Part shown: positions 17,831 to 26,919 of the stretch, piece after piece | Layout of the letters: each line of letters starts with the position of its first letter | Position numbering within the stretch: the first letter of the stretch is position 1 | Assembly: GCF_003121925.1 (NCBI RefSeq) | Contig: NZ_QEWR01000002.1 | Span: 434,001-498,000, forward strand | Reading direction: 5' to 3' | DNA: 64,000 nt | DNA from: Ignatzschineria indica | GTDB lineage: Bacteria; Pseudomonadota; Gammaproteobacteria; Cardiobacteriales; Wohlfahrtiimonadaceae | Program-made: the position numbers and the translations under genes | Notes under the pieces: generated by a model | The model's input: the letters and a program-made list of their open reading frames with translations, nothing else | The model's database searches: none | What the model was told of the DNA's origin: nothing

Positions 17831-18028
17831 ATGCGTTTACTAATTGCCATCTTCATCCCATTTTTAGTCTTCTTCACTATCGGACGTCCATTGGCGGGTA
17901 TTGTATGTCTTATTCTTCAGTTCACTCTGATTGGCTGGATTCCAGCAGCACTTTGGGCTGTCTATGCGCTATCACAATATGATACAAATAAGAAGATCGA
18001 AGCTTTTCGCGATGGCCGCCCCTACTAA
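17831..18028 (+). CDS. YqaE/Pmp3-family small membrane protein
   Basis: The 65-residue protein has two hydrophobic helices split by a loop reading T-I-G-R-P-L-A-G, then L-I-G-W-I-P-A-A-L-W-A-V-Y-A-L near residues 33-47. The G-W-I-P-A segment is the hallmark of the Pmp3/YqaE group, and the charged C-terminal tail is common in proteobacterial members. I chose the ATG at 17831 because the hydrophobic helix starts immediately; an upstream start at 17786 adds an atypical basic leader. Members are linked to membrane potential and stress; the function here is unproven. A terminator follows. Confidence 0.8.
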   Translation: MRLLIAIFIPFLVFFTIGRPLAGIVCLILQFTLIGWIPAALWAVYALSQYDTNKKIEAFRDGRPY

Positions 18029-18131
18029 GTGGATCTAGAGTCCTTTTAAATCGGTTTTTAAAAATTTAAAACCTAAACACTTAAAACCTAAAAGTTAAAA
18101 AACTGAAAAGCTGAAAAGTTTAAACTTTTAA

Positions 18132-18189
18132 GGAGTAGTCCCCTACTCACTAAGAGCTACTATTGAGATCACTCGATAGTAGCTTTTTT
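18132..18189 (+). terminator. Double-hairpin intrinsic terminator after the Pmp3-like gene
   Basis: A small stem GAGTAG/CTACTC (18132-18147) is followed by a 13-bp stem (18155-18167 with 18172-18184) and a T-run. The second hairpin is the terminator proper. Confidence 0.8.
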
Positions 18190-18550
18190 CTATTCGCTAC
18201 TTTCTATTTTCCATTTTAACGTTATCCCCTTTTGCTTAATTATTTGACATCGAGATGAGAGTTGGGGTAGTACTATTAGGCAATCGTGAATTAATAATTA
18301 GAAATATAGGTAAGAAATATAGACTGGAAATATAGATTCAAAAATATAGAAGCGAATATTATAGAGGTAAATATTAACTTAAAAATTAACTCACGAAGAC
18401 AATTCATAAAAATTAAAATATAGCTAAAAGCTATAGCCAGAGAATAATAATAACTAACAATAAACAACAATAATTATAAATATAATAATAAGAAGAAGAG
18501 AAAGATTACAGAGTAGATCGCGATGACCATAACCACTAGGAGGAATAAAT
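18190..18550. other. AT-rich leader upstream of the acetate symporter operon
   Basis: The 360-bp region is strongly AT-rich. About five degenerate repeats of AAATATAG lie between 18300 and 18370, and AATAAT-like runs occur up to 18500. An AGGAGGA site sits just before the DUF485 gene. I saw no gene. The promoter is probably here but no clear -10/-35 pair stood out. Confidence 0.45.
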
Positions 18551-18895
18551 ATGGATCAGATGATAGATCTACAAAAAGAACCCTTAACAAGGGAGGACTA
18601 TAACACCATCGAATCGATGGAGAGCTTTCACCAATTTGTCAGGAAGAAGAACCGTTTTCTCTTTACGATTACGGGGATCTTTCTATTTATCTACATTTTA
18701 CTGCCGATTTTGGCTTTTCAACCGATATTACAAACACCTGTGATTGGCGCAATTACCGGCGTTTGGATCTATTCGGCGCTCCTTTTTTTGATGACGATTA
18801 TTCTCTGCACGCTCTATATCCGAAAGGCGACTCATTTCGATAAGCTCTCTGCACGTTTAATCGCCGAGTATCAAGCAACAAGAGGAGGACATTAA
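18551..18895 (+). CDS. DUF485-family membrane protein (ActP partner)
   Basis: The 114-residue protein has a soluble N-terminal part with S-F-H-Q-F-V-R-K-K-N-R-F near residues 25-36 and two membrane helices, the usual DUF485 plan. Genes of this family lie directly upstream of acetate/solute symporters, as here, where the next start is one base past its stop. It is probably an accessory subunit of that transporter. Strong AGGAGG-like ribosome site upstream. Confidence 0.85.
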   Translation: MDQMIDLQKEPLTREDYNTIESMESFHQFVRKKNRFLFTITGIFLFIYILLPILAFQPILQTPVIGAITGVWIYSALLFLMTIILCTLYIRKATHFDKLSARLIAEYQATRGGH

Positions 18896-18896
18896 G

Positions 18897-20438
18897 ATGA
18901 ATATGGTATCTGTCTCCTTCTTTTTAGCCATTGTGGGCTTAACTTTAGTTGTTACCTATTTTGCGGCTAAGCGAACCTCTTCAGCCAGCGATTTCTATAC
19001 CGCCGGTGGTGGCCTTAAAGGCTGGCAAAATGGTTTTGCTATCGCCGGGGATTATCTCTCTGCTGCTGCTTTTTTAGGTGTTTCTGGCGCTATTGCTCTA
19101 ACGGGATTTGATGGATTTTTCTTCTCGATCGGCTATGTTGTCGCTAACTTGGTACTGCTCTACTTGATTGCTGAACCGATGCGAAACTTAGGAAAATATA
19201 CCCTTGCCGATATGCTCACTGCTCGCTTTAATGAGAAGCGGGTTCGGGGTGTTGCCGCTTCAGGAACCATTGTGATTGTGATCCTCTATATGATTGCGCA
19301 ACTTGTAGGTGCCGGCGCACTCATCAAACTGCTCTTTGGAATTGAGTATTGGATTGCGGTGATGATTGTTGGGGTGATGATGACGAGCTATGTTCTCTTT
19401 GGAGGCATGACGGCAACCTCTTGGGTACAGATTATTAAAGCTTTCCTTCTGCTCTTTGGAACTGGACTCTTAGCAGCAATGGTCTTTATTAAGTTTGATT
19501 ACTCCATTACCAATATGTTCGATACGATTGCTAAAGAGCATGGAGAGAAGTTTTTAGTTCCCGGCATTAAATACTCAAGCCCACTCGACTCTGTCTCAAT
19601 GATGATGGCATTGGTCTTAGGTACTTCAGGGCTTCCCCATATCTTAATGCGCTTCTTTACCGTTCGAGATGCAAAGACGGCAAGAGCATCGATATCCTGG
19701 ACAACCTGGATTACAACGATCTTCTTCTCACTCACCATCTTCTTAGGGTTTGGCGCACTACAATTTGTGGGGATTGAGAATATTATGGCAGAAAATAAAG
19801 CGGGTAATACCGCAGCTCCTCTGCTCGCTCACTATTTAGGGGGAGATGTCTTAATGTCCTTTATTAGTGCCGTTGCTTTTGCCACGATTTTAGCAGTTGT
19901 CTCTGGTTTAGTATTAACAGGAGCATCGGCGATCTCTCACGATATCTATGGTGAGATTATTAAGGGTGGTAAATTGACCGTTAGACAACAAGTTGCCGCC
20001 GCGCGTGCAGGATCGATCGGTATTGCAGTACTCTCTATCTTTCTCGCACTCTTTGCCCAAAATCTTAATGTCTCCTTCCTCGTCTCATTTGCATTCTGCA
20101 TTGGGGCCTCAGGAAACTTGCCGGTTGTTCTCTACACTATCTACTGGCGTAAATTTAACTCTACAGGGGCTGTCGCAGCGATTTCAACAGGCGTAATCTC
20201 CTGCCTCATTCTCGGAATGATGGGGCCTAACATCTGGTCTGAAACACCGGGAGCGGCGATCTTTGTCGGTTCACCTCTAGTCGATCTTGCTGTACCGGCC
20301 ATTATCACCATTCCATTAGGCTTTATCGCCGGCTATGTAGGAACGCTGATCGGTGCTAAAAAGTGCAATCAAGCAGAGGCGACAGCGATCTATAATGAGA
20401 TTCGTGTAAAAGCGAATACCGGAATTGCCGTCAATTAG
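18897..20438 (+). CDS. actP: Cation/acetate symporter, sodium:solute symporter family
   Basis: The 513-residue inner-membrane protein has about thirteen helices and SSS-family blocks. These include D-F-Y-T-A-G-G-G-L-K-G-W-Q-N-G near residues 32-46, A-G-D-Y-L-S-A-A-A-F-L-G near 50-61, and the G-T-S-G-L-P-H-I-L-M-R-F-F-T segment near 241 typical of ActP/MctC. It imports acetate or related short carboxylates with Na+ or H+. It is translationally linked to the DUF485 gene upstream. No acetyl-CoA synthetase gene is nearby, so pyruvate or propionate remain possible substrates. A long hairpin lies downstream. Confidence 0.88.
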   Translation: MNMVSVSFFLAIVGLTLVVTYFAAKRTSSASDFYTAGGGLKGWQNGFAIAGDYLSAAAFLGVSGAIALTGFDGFFFSIGYVVANLVLLYLIAEPMRNLGKYTLADMLTARFNEKRVRGVAASGTIVIVILYMIAQLVGAGALIKLLFGIEYWIAVMIVGVMMTSYVLFGGMTATSWVQIIKAFLLLFGTGLLAAMVFIKFDYSITNMFDTIAKEHGEKFLVPGIKYSSPLDSVSMMMALVLGTSGLPHILMRFFTVRDAKTARASISWTTWITTIFFSLTIFLGFGALQFVGIENIMAENKAGNTAAPLLAHYLGGDVLMSFISAVAFATILAVVSGLVLTGASAISHDIYGEIIKGGKLTVRQQVAAARAGSIGIAVLSIFLALFAQNLNVSFLVSFAFCIGASGNLPVVLYTIYWRKFNSTGAVAAISTGVISCLILGMMGPNIWSETPGAAIFVGSPLVDLAVPAIITIPLGFIAGYVGTLIGAKKCNQAEATAIYNEIRVKANTGIAVN

Positions 20439-20610
20439 TAAATTTGATCTGCATTGAAGTAGACTGATAGGTCAGACTTGTTGATTAGACTTGTTGATTA
20501 GAGTTATAGATTAGACCGATGGTTTAAACATTGTAGATACATATATAGATATATAGATGTATAGATGTATGGATGTACGGATATATCAATACTATCGATA
20601 TTAATTAAAT

Positions 20611-20656
20611 AGGGCTTAAGTGAATCTCTCACAAAATGAGGTTCAACTTAAGCCCT
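20611..20656. terminator. Hairpin between convergent actP and DsbA-like genes
   Basis: AGGGCTTAAGT (20611-20621) pairs perfectly with 20646-20656. The T-rich flank on the minus-strand side suggests it mainly ends the DsbA-like transcript. Just upstream, about 20530-20584, is a low-complexity run of ATAGATGTAT-like units. Confidence 0.55.
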
Positions 20657-20701
20657 CTATCTCCAGGCGTTTATCAGAAAACTTTATAGAGTAATGATTC
20701 T

Positions 20702-21439
20702 TTAAGGAATTATCTCTGCACCACTCTCTTCCGCTTCGATAATAGGAATACGGCGAACTAGATGATCTAATGAGGTGTAGCCTGATGCTAAACGGCGAAT
20801 ATCCCCGCCATCGATCCAGAGGAATGTGGGAAAGAGGGTCGCATCATGTTCAGCACACCAATTAAATTCTCTTAAGGTCTCCTCTTTTATCTCATCGGAG
20901 AGAAAAAGGGTCGTAAATTGCTCAAAATCGATTTTAAACTGCTCACAGATCGAACGATAAAAATCGACTTCTTTGGGATCTTCCCCTCTGAGATAAAACT
21001 TCTTCTGCAATTCATGGAGAAATTGCACTAAACTTCGCCCATTATCTGCCGGCAATAATGTTTTAGCGACAACAATCGCCCGGCAGCTCGGCGTTGTATC
21101 ATAATCAAAATATTCAAGATCTAAAATCTTAAAGTTAAAAGATTGCTCCGTCACTCTAGTGATTCTACTCCAAACCTCTCGTAGATATTGTCGTTGCGCA
21201 GCGCTCCAACTTTCAGGACCGCCAGAGCGAAGTCCGCCCACCATCATCTCAAAGCCTATCCCCTTCTTATCACAATAAGCTTGGAGTCCCGTCACGATCT
21301 CTGAGATTCCATAACACCATGAACACATCGGATCATTCACATAGATGATATGCCGGCCTCTCTCTGCAAGCGCTCTAGGAACGCCCTCTTGCTTCTGATG
21401 CGGCGTTGCTTCACACATCCCATCTTTACAATTTAACAT
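20702..21439 (-). CDS. DsbA-family thioredoxin-fold protein
   Basis: The 245-residue protein has the DsbA/FrnE-type active site D-P-M-C-S-W-C-Y-G, with Cys39 and Cys42, followed by a long helical insert. A late L-F-P-T-F-L-W-I segment provides the cis-proline. An extra pair, Cys4 and Cys9, lies near the N terminus. No signal peptide is visible, so it may act in the cytosol. The ATG at 21439 has TTAGGAGA upstream and is preferred over an earlier in-frame start at 21469. The redox partner is unknown. Confidence 0.8.
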   Translation of the reverse strand: MLNCKDGMCEATPHQKQEGVPRALAERGRHIIYVNDPMCSWCYGISEIVTGLQAYCDKKGIGFEMMVGGLRSGGPESWSAAQRQYLREVWSRITRVTEQSFNFKILDLEYFDYDTTPSCRAIVVAKTLLPADNGRSLVQFLHELQKKFYLRGEDPKEVDFYRSICEQFKIDFEQFTTLFLSDEIKEETLREFNWCAEHDATLFPTFLWIDGGDIRRLASGYTSLDHLVRRIPIIEAEESGAEIIP

Positions 21440-21759
21440 TCTCTCTCCTAATCTACTCTGATGAATCATATCCTCATAAGATCAACAATTTTATAACCCT
21501 ACAAATCGACAAAACCTATTGCGTCTCATCGAGCGTATAAAACGATTCTATGAAATTATATATTAATGATACCTCTATCGAGTATAGCACCCTTTCTCAT
21601 CCCCCTGAAAATGGCAAGATTGAAACATTCTATTGAACAGTTACTATCCAGATAAATTGTTTTGTGTTATGTTCAAAGTATTGAACTTTTTTCGAGTGAT
21701 CTCCTATAGTTAGAAACTTCAAGTGTCCATGATTTCAATAGATGATTTAACGGAAATAT

Positions 21760-21793
21760 GGGAAGAATGGGAGGAATGGGAGGAATGGGAGGG
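21760..21793 (+). other. G-rich repeat with G-quadruplex potential
   Basis: Five GGG runs separated by six or fewer bases occur on the plus strand (GGG at 21760, 21769, 21778, 21787 and 21791), built from repeats of GGGAGGAAT. It is in the long leader of the ABC importer operon, about 190 bp before the first start codon, in otherwise AT-rich DNA. Confidence 0.6.
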
Positions 21794-21895
21794 ATGAGAA
21801 GTTCTATCAAAATCTTAAAAGTATCAAGATAAAAGTATCAAGATAAGGTAGTTAAAAATAATATTTAACAAATACGATTAATGATCAATGATTGG

Positions 21896-21933
21896 TTACT
21901 AGTGACTCATTAGTAATTAGTAATTAGTAATTA
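21896..21933 (+). promoter_or_regulatory. 21-bp near-perfect palindrome with adjacent TAGTAAT repeats
   Basis: Bases 21896-21916 form a dyad (TTACTA, TGA, centre C, TCA, TAGTAA) with nine of ten pairs matching. Its right arm starts a run of three TAGTAAT units to about 21931. It lies 69 bp upstream of the ABC importer operon, where an operator would be expected. The rest of the 515-bp leader (21470-21984) holds no gene I can see. Confidence 0.55.
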
Positions 21934-21984
21934 ACAATCAAAAATTAACGATTAACAATCAGAGAAAATGAGGATATTGAAATA

Positions 21985-22953
21985 ATGAATAGAAGAAAAG
22001 TGTTACAAATGCTCTCTTTAGTATTACCGCTCTCGATCGGTACATTCGCCGTTGCTGAGAAGCCCAAACATGTGGCAATTACAGCAATTGTAGAACATCC
22101 GGCGCTTGATCAGGCTCGCCAAGGAATTATTGATGAGCTTAAAGATGCGGGCTATGAAGAGGGAAAAAATCTTAAAATCCAATTCCAAAGCGCACAAGGT
22201 AATAGTGCAACGGCGGCGCAAATTGCTAAAAAATATGCCGGCGATCATCCCGATGTGGCTGTCGGAATTGGAACCCCTAGTGCGCAAGCGCTTCTTGCTT
22301 CAACGAGAACGGTTCCAATTGTTTATACCGCAGTGACTGACCCTGTCGCCGCAAATCTTGTTCGTAGTTGGGAAGCTACGGGTGGCAATGTCACAGGCGT
22401 CTCCGACCATCTTCCATTAGAACCACAAGTAGAGCTTATTAAAACCATTATTCCAGAAGTTAAAAGTATCGGTTTTGTCTATAGCCCCGGCGAGGTTAAC
22501 TCCACAATCGTCTTAGAGCAGCTCCAAGAGATCTTAACGCCGCAAAATATTCGTGTTGTGCCGGCACCTGCCCAAAGAACAACCGATATCTCTACCGCGG
22601 TGAAGAGCTTACAAGATCGTGTTGATGTGATCTATACCAGTACCGATAACAATGTTGTCTCAGCGTATGAATCGATGTATCAAGCAGCTGTTCAGACAAA
22701 GATTCCGCTTATCGCTTCAGATACTTCATCGGCTGAGCGTGGTGCTGTTGCCGCTTTAGGTGGGGATTATTATGGCATGGGTCGCCAAACCGGCAAGATG
22801 GTTGTTCGTATCTTAAATGGTGAAAAGCCCGGCGATATCCCTTCAGAAAAGCCACAAAATACTGAGCTCTATGTCAACTTAAAAGCAGCAGCACAGCAAG
22901 GTGTAACCCTTCCTCCTGAAGTGATCGATGCTGCCGTTAAGGTGATTGAGTAA
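21985..22953 (+). CDS. ABC transporter substrate-binding protein (TrpX-like, ABC_sub_bind family)
   Basis: The 322-residue protein begins with a basic, hydrophobic signal peptide cleaved near residue 24-25 (F-A-V-A-E). The mature part is a two-lobed binding protein of the ABC_sub_bind family. Visible family blocks are I-V-E-H-P-A-L-D near 36-43, G-I-G-T-P-S-A-Q-A near 94-102, V-Y-T-A-V-T-D-P near 112-119 and G-G-D-Y-Y-G-M-G-R-Q-T-G near 261-272. In streptococci similar TrpX proteins import tryptophan, and relatives bind tyrosine or phenylalanine. A permease and an ATPase gene follow. The ligand is inferred from family only. Confidence 0.85.
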   Translation: MNRRKVLQMLSLVLPLSIGTFAVAEKPKHVAITAIVEHPALDQARQGIIDELKDAGYEEGKNLKIQFQSAQGNSATAAQIAKKYAGDHPDVAVGIGTPSAQALLASTRTVPIVYTAVTDPVAANLVRSWEATGGNVTGVSDHLPLEPQVELIKTIIPEVKSIGFVYSPGEVNSTIVLEQLQEILTPQNIRVVPAPAQRTTDISTAVKSLQDRVDVIYTSTDNNVVSAYESMYQAAVQTKIPLIASDTSSAERGAVAALGGDYYGMGRQTGKMVVRILNGEKPGDIPSEKPQNTELYVNLKAAAQQGVTLPPEVIDAAVKVIE

Positions 22954-23048
22954 CTTAAATAGCGCTTTAAGAGAGATGCGAATATCTCATCAGCTCTCTC
23001 TTATGAGCGCTCTCTTTCTTATATCGATCTTTTTAATATGGAGTTTTA

Positions 23049-23954
23049 ATGTCGATTATCTCGCTTTTCGGCGCCTTAGAGGTGGGCTTAATCTACGGAT
23101 TAGTCGCTTTAGGCGTTCTGATCTCATTTAGAATACTCAACTTTCCTGATCTAACCGCAGATGGAAGCTTTCCTTTAGGAGGCGCTGTCTGTGCCGTCTC
23201 TATTATTGCCGGCGTTAATCCTTGGCTTGCAACGCTCTTTGGAACCCTTGCCGGCGCTGCTGCAGGTTTTGTGACTGCTTGGCTACATGTCTCCTTAAAG
23301 ATTATGCAGCTTCTGGCAAGTATCTTAGTGATGATTGCGCTCTACTCTGTCAACTTAAGAATTATGGGCGCACCGAATCTACCCTTAATTTGGGAACCTA
23401 CCGTTATCACCCCATTTATCAATGAGGATTATAGTAATCAATTTTGGGTAAAGCCGCTGATTATTCTTCTCTTTATTGTTGCCGGCAAACTCCTACTCGA
23501 TCTCTTCTTTAGAAGCCGTACAGGACTTGCAACAAGAGCAACCGGTGCAAATATCAAGATGTCGCAAGCACAGGGAATCAACACCAATTTAACCACCTAT
23601 CTCGGCATGATGATCTCTAACGCGCTCATTGCTTTAGGAGGCTCTCTCTATGTACAGACACAAGGGGGCGCTGATATCTCTATTGGTGTGGGAACAATCG
23701 TTATCGGTTTAGCAGCTGTGATTATTGGCGAAACCTTTATCACTTCAAAAAAGATGTTTTGGATCACCACAGCGGTTATTTTAGGTGCTCTACTCTATCG
23801 TCTCTTTATCGCACTGGCGCTTCATAGCGAACCATTACAAAAAATTGGAGTTGGCGCACAAGATCTAAACTTTATAACCTCCACATTAGTGGTTATTGCA
23901 CTAGTCCTACCCCAAATAAAGGGCAAATTTAAGAAATTGAGAGGGAGAAGATAG
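23049..23954 (+). CDS. ABC transporter permease (TrpY-like)
   Basis: The 301-residue inner-membrane protein has about eight to nine helices and the branched-chain/sugar-type permease fold. Early N-F-P-D-L-T-A-D-G-S-F-P-L-G (about residues 30-43) is typical of the permeases paired with ABC_sub_bind proteins. The R-A-T-G-A-N segment near 162 should touch the ATPase. It lies 95 bp past the binding-protein gene and 2 bp before the ATPase gene. Confidence 0.87.
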   Translation: MSIISLFGALEVGLIYGLVALGVLISFRILNFPDLTADGSFPLGGAVCAVSIIAGVNPWLATLFGTLAGAAAGFVTAWLHVSLKIMQLLASILVMIALYSVNLRIMGAPNLPLIWEPTVITPFINEDYSNQFWVKPLIILLFIVAGKLLLDLFFRSRTGLATRATGANIKMSQAQGINTNLTTYLGMMISNALIALGGSLYVQTQGGADISIGVGTIVIGLAAVIIGETFITSKKMFWITTAVILGALLYRLFIALALHSEPLQKIGVGAQDLNFITSTLVVIALVLPQIKGKFKKLRGRR

Positions 23955-23956
23955 TT

Positions 23957-24754
23957 ATGATGCGTTTAGAAAATGTTCAAGTGATCTTTAATGAACATAC
24001 ACCGTTAGAGAATATTGCCCTTAAGAAGGTCAATCTCACCATTCGTGAGGGGGAGTTTGTCACCGTTATCGGTACAAATGGTGCCGGGAAATCGACCCTC
24101 TTAAATGTTATTAGTGGTAACGCGACAACAACTGCCGGCAAAGTCTTTATCAATGATGAAGATGTCACTAAAAAGACGGTATCAGAGCGGGCGCGGTTAG
24201 TTGCCCGCGTCTTCCAAGATCCGATGACCGGCACCTGTGAAAGCCTGACAATCGAAGAGAATTTAGCGCTCGCCTATGATCGCGGCGCACCCTCTTTTCG
24301 GCTCTCCCCGGCAATTAATCAAGAACGAAGAGAGATTTTCCGGCAACATCTCTCTACCCTAAAACTCGGCCTTGAGAATCGTCTTGAAGATAGTATGGGG
24401 CTTCTTTCTGGGGGGCAACGACAAGCGATTAGCCTTCTTATGGCTTCTCTACAACCATCGAAGATCTTACTACTTGATGAGCATACCGCCGCCCTCGACC
24501 CTAAAACCGCAGCGTTTGTCTTAAAGCTCACGGAAGAGATTGTTAGTAAAAATCGCCTCACGACATTGATGGTAACGCACTCAATGCAGCAGGCCCTCTC
24601 CCTTGGCAATCGCACCGTGATGTTACATCAAGGTGAGATTGTTCTCGATGTTTCAGGAGAGATGCGCAAAGAGCTCACCATCTCTGATCTATTGATGCTC
24701 TTTGAACAGACAAGAGGCGATAAAGTAGAAGATGACTCGCTCTTATTGGGCTAA
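23957..24754 (+). CDS. ABC transporter ATP-binding protein (TrpZ-like)
   Basis: The 265-residue ATPase has Walker A G-T-N-G-A-G-K-S-T near residues 39-47, the signature L-L-S-G-G-Q-R-Q near 149-156 and Walker B K-I-L-L-L-D-E-H near 169-176. The residue after the catalytic Glu is His, as in this ATPase group. It powers the importer formed with the two upstream proteins. ATG codons at 23957 and 23960 are both possible. A strong terminator closes the operon. Confidence 0.9.
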   Translation: MMRLENVQVIFNEHTPLENIALKKVNLTIREGEFVTVIGTNGAGKSTLLNVISGNATTTAGKVFINDEDVTKKTVSERARLVARVFQDPMTGTCESLTIEENLALAYDRGAPSFRLSPAINQERREIFRQHLSTLKLGLENRLEDSMGLLSGGQRQAISLLMASLQPSKILLLDEHTAALDPKTAAFVLKLTEEIVSKNRLTTLMVTHSMQQALSLGNRTVMLHQGEIVLDVSGEMRKELTISDLLMLFEQTRGDKVEDDSLLLG

Positions 24755-24841
24755 CAAGATCAGAGCAATACGATCTTTATCTTTACCATGATCATTCATC
24801 CATGCAACAAGATACAAAATTAATGTAAAAATGATGCAAAC

Positions 24842-24866
24842 AAAAGGCTCTGATAAAGAGCCTTTT
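24842..24866. terminator. Bidirectional intrinsic terminator
   Basis: AAAAGGCTCT (24842-24851) pairs with AGAGCCTTTT (24857-24866), with a T-run on the plus side and A-run on the other. It serves the importer operon and the convergent Na/Pi symporter gene. Confidence 0.88.
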
Positions 24867-24944
24867 TTAACTTTTCTAACTTCTCTAATAGGTAAAAATA
24901 CCTACCGCTATATCTAGCGGTATATTTATAATTACACCATCAAT

Positions 24945-26579
24945 CTATTTTCTAATCTGCGCCTTATCTAAGAGCATCTCTGCAACGTTATGAGCATGAT
25001 CACCGATACGTTCAAGATTAGAGAGAAGATCGGTATAAGTTAAGCCCGATTTAGGCGTACAATCACCATGGTTAAGGCGATGGATATGTTGCTTACGAAG
25101 ATAACGCTCCATCTCATCGATCTGATCTTCTAATTCATAAACGTGACGTGCTTTGCTTAGATCCCCCTTCTCTAACGCTTCTATCGAGAGCGCTACTGAG
25201 TTGATTGTCAATTCAAACATCTCATAGACCTCATTCCTTGCATCATCACTTAAAACGATATTGCGCTCATTCATATAGTTGATCTGCTCTATAATATTTT
25301 CAGAGTGATCGCCGATACGCTCAATATCACAGACTAAATTGAGAAGCGCTTGTAGCTCATTTGAATCACGAGGAGAGATTGAGTGCGGGAATATCTTTAC
25401 TAAATATTTAGTGATCTCCTCATCGAGCTGATTAATATTCTTCTCCAACATATTGGCAAAGACCGCTTCATCGGGATTATTATTCTTAAGATAGGTATAA
25501 GCAGTACGAAGACCATCTAAGCTGAGATTTCCCATATGAATCACCTCTTTTTTGGCCTGTCCTATTGCGATAGAGGGCGATTTTTCAATAAGTGTTTCAT
25601 CAAGATAGAGTGCAATCTTCTCTTTCTGCTTCTCCCGCTCCGGCAATAACTTCGTGACAAGATAAGCCCAAGCACCAATAAAGGGGAGCTGAATCAAGGT
25701 ATTGACAATGTTGAACGTTCCATGGGCAAATGCAATCTGCATCTTCGCCTCAAGATGAAGAGCGCCTGTTACCCAGACAATAAAGTGGGTAAAGAGCCCT
25801 AAAAAGAGCAGAAAGATAATAGCACCGGAGACATTGAAGAGAACATGAATTGCAGCTGCTCGTTTTGCCACAATATTAGCACCAATCGCCGCAAGAACAG
25901 CAGTAATCGTTGTTCCAATATTATCCCCAAATAGAACCGGTAATGCCGCCTCTAACGAGATTAAATTCTCTGCATATAAGCCTTGCAAGATCCCTATCGT
26001 CGCACTTGATGATTGTACAATTAAGGTGAATACCGTTCCCACAAAGACACTTAAGATCGGGCTATGGCTCATCTCTAAGATCAGATCGGTAAAGAGTGGA
26101 AGATGACGAAGTGGAGAAAGGCCGCTACTCATTAGATCTAGCCCGATAAAAAGACCACCAAAGCCGAAGAAGATCTGTCCTAAGTTTTGGATCTTTGCCG
26201 ACTTAAAGAAGAAGAGCATAACCGCACCGGTCAGAAGAATGGGATAGGCATATTCTCCGATATCGATCCCGATAATAAAGGCGGTCACCGTTGTCCCAAT
26301 ATTAGCCCCCATAATCACGCCGATCGCTTGACGTAATGTCATCAAGCCGGCACTCACTAATCCAACAGTAATCACCGTTGTCCCGGAGCTTGACTGAATC
26401 AAAACAGTCACAAAGATACCCGCTAAGATCCCCATAAAAGGGTTTGTCGTAAAGCGGTCTAGAATGGAGCGTAGTCGATTGCCAGCTGACTTTTGTAGCC
26501 CATCCCCCATATACTTAATAGAAAAAAGAAATAGACCCAAACCACCTAAAAACTGGAAGATAACCTGCTGCCAATCCAT
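24945..26579 (-). CDS. Na+/phosphate cotransporter family protein (NptA/YjbB-like) with PhoU-like tail
   Basis: The 544-residue protein has an N-terminal membrane part with two inverted Na_Pi_cotrans repeats. Each carries a Q-S-S-S motif (I-Q-S-S-S-G-T-T near 61-68 and V-Q-S-S-S-A-T near 188-194) paired with a G-A-N-I-G-T-T or G-D-N-I-G-T-T element. The soluble C-terminal part (about 340-544) is helical and PhoU-like, with two E-R-I-G-D-H motifs. Such proteins export or import phosphate with sodium. It lies downstream of purH on the same strand but behind a 340-bp gap with a hairpin, so it is probably a separate transcript. Confidence 0.87.
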   Translation of the reverse strand: MDWQQVIFQFLGGLGLFLFSIKYMGDGLQKSAGNRLRSILDRFTTNPFMGILAGIFVTVLIQSSSGTTVITVGLVSAGLMTLRQAIGVIMGANIGTTVTAFIIGIDIGEYAYPILLTGAVMLFFFKSAKIQNLGQIFFGFGGLFIGLDLMSSGLSPLRHLPLFTDLILEMSHSPILSVFVGTVFTLIVQSSSATIGILQGLYAENLISLEAALPVLFGDNIGTTITAVLAAIGANIVAKRAAAIHVLFNVSGAIIFLLFLGLFTHFIVWVTGALHLEAKMQIAFAHGTFNIVNTLIQLPFIGAWAYLVTKLLPEREKQKEKIALYLDETLIEKSPSIAIGQAKKEVIHMGNLSLDGLRTAYTYLKNNNPDEAVFANMLEKNINQLDEEITKYLVKIFPHSISPRDSNELQALLNLVCDIERIGDHSENIIEQINYMNERNIVLSDDARNEVYEMFELTINSVALSIEALEKGDLSKARHVYELEDQIDEMERYLRKQHIHRLNHGDCTPKSGLTYTDLLSNLERIGDHAHNVAEMLLDKAQIRK

Positions 26580-26752
26580 GCACTACCTCGAATGAGTACA
26601 ATATAAATATTGAGTATCAATAGAATAAAGGCTCTTATTTTAATCTATTCTGCATAAAAGTTTTTGACTAAATCTCATTTGAACAGATAATCAACACAGA
26701 AAGTGGCACAAAGATCAAAATTGGGGTGATTATATTAATCCCAATACATAAA

Positions 26753-26778
26753 TGCCGGAGAACTTGCGTCCTCCGGCA
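26753..26778 (-). terminator. Possible terminator after purH
   Basis: TGCCGGAG (26753-26760) pairs perfectly with CTCCGGCA (26771-26778). On the minus strand only a short TTTAT follows, so termination may be weak. A smaller hairpin (CAATC/GATTG, 26906-26919) sits right after the purH stop. Confidence 0.45.
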
Positions 26779-26919
26779 CTTTGACTTCCTCCAAACAGAA
26801 CCGTTCATCTCTGATCGCTCTTAAAGCACCACACAATAAAATTACGACTTCAAGTGGACGATTCTGTTTTTTGGCTTTTTTCTCCATCTAAGGAGATTAA
26901 CTCTCAATCTTACGATTGA

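Noticed and set aside
20530-20584. Short repeats of ATAGATGTAT considered as a CRISPR array
   Set aside because: Units are about 8-10 bp with no spacers of constant length and no cas genes nearby.
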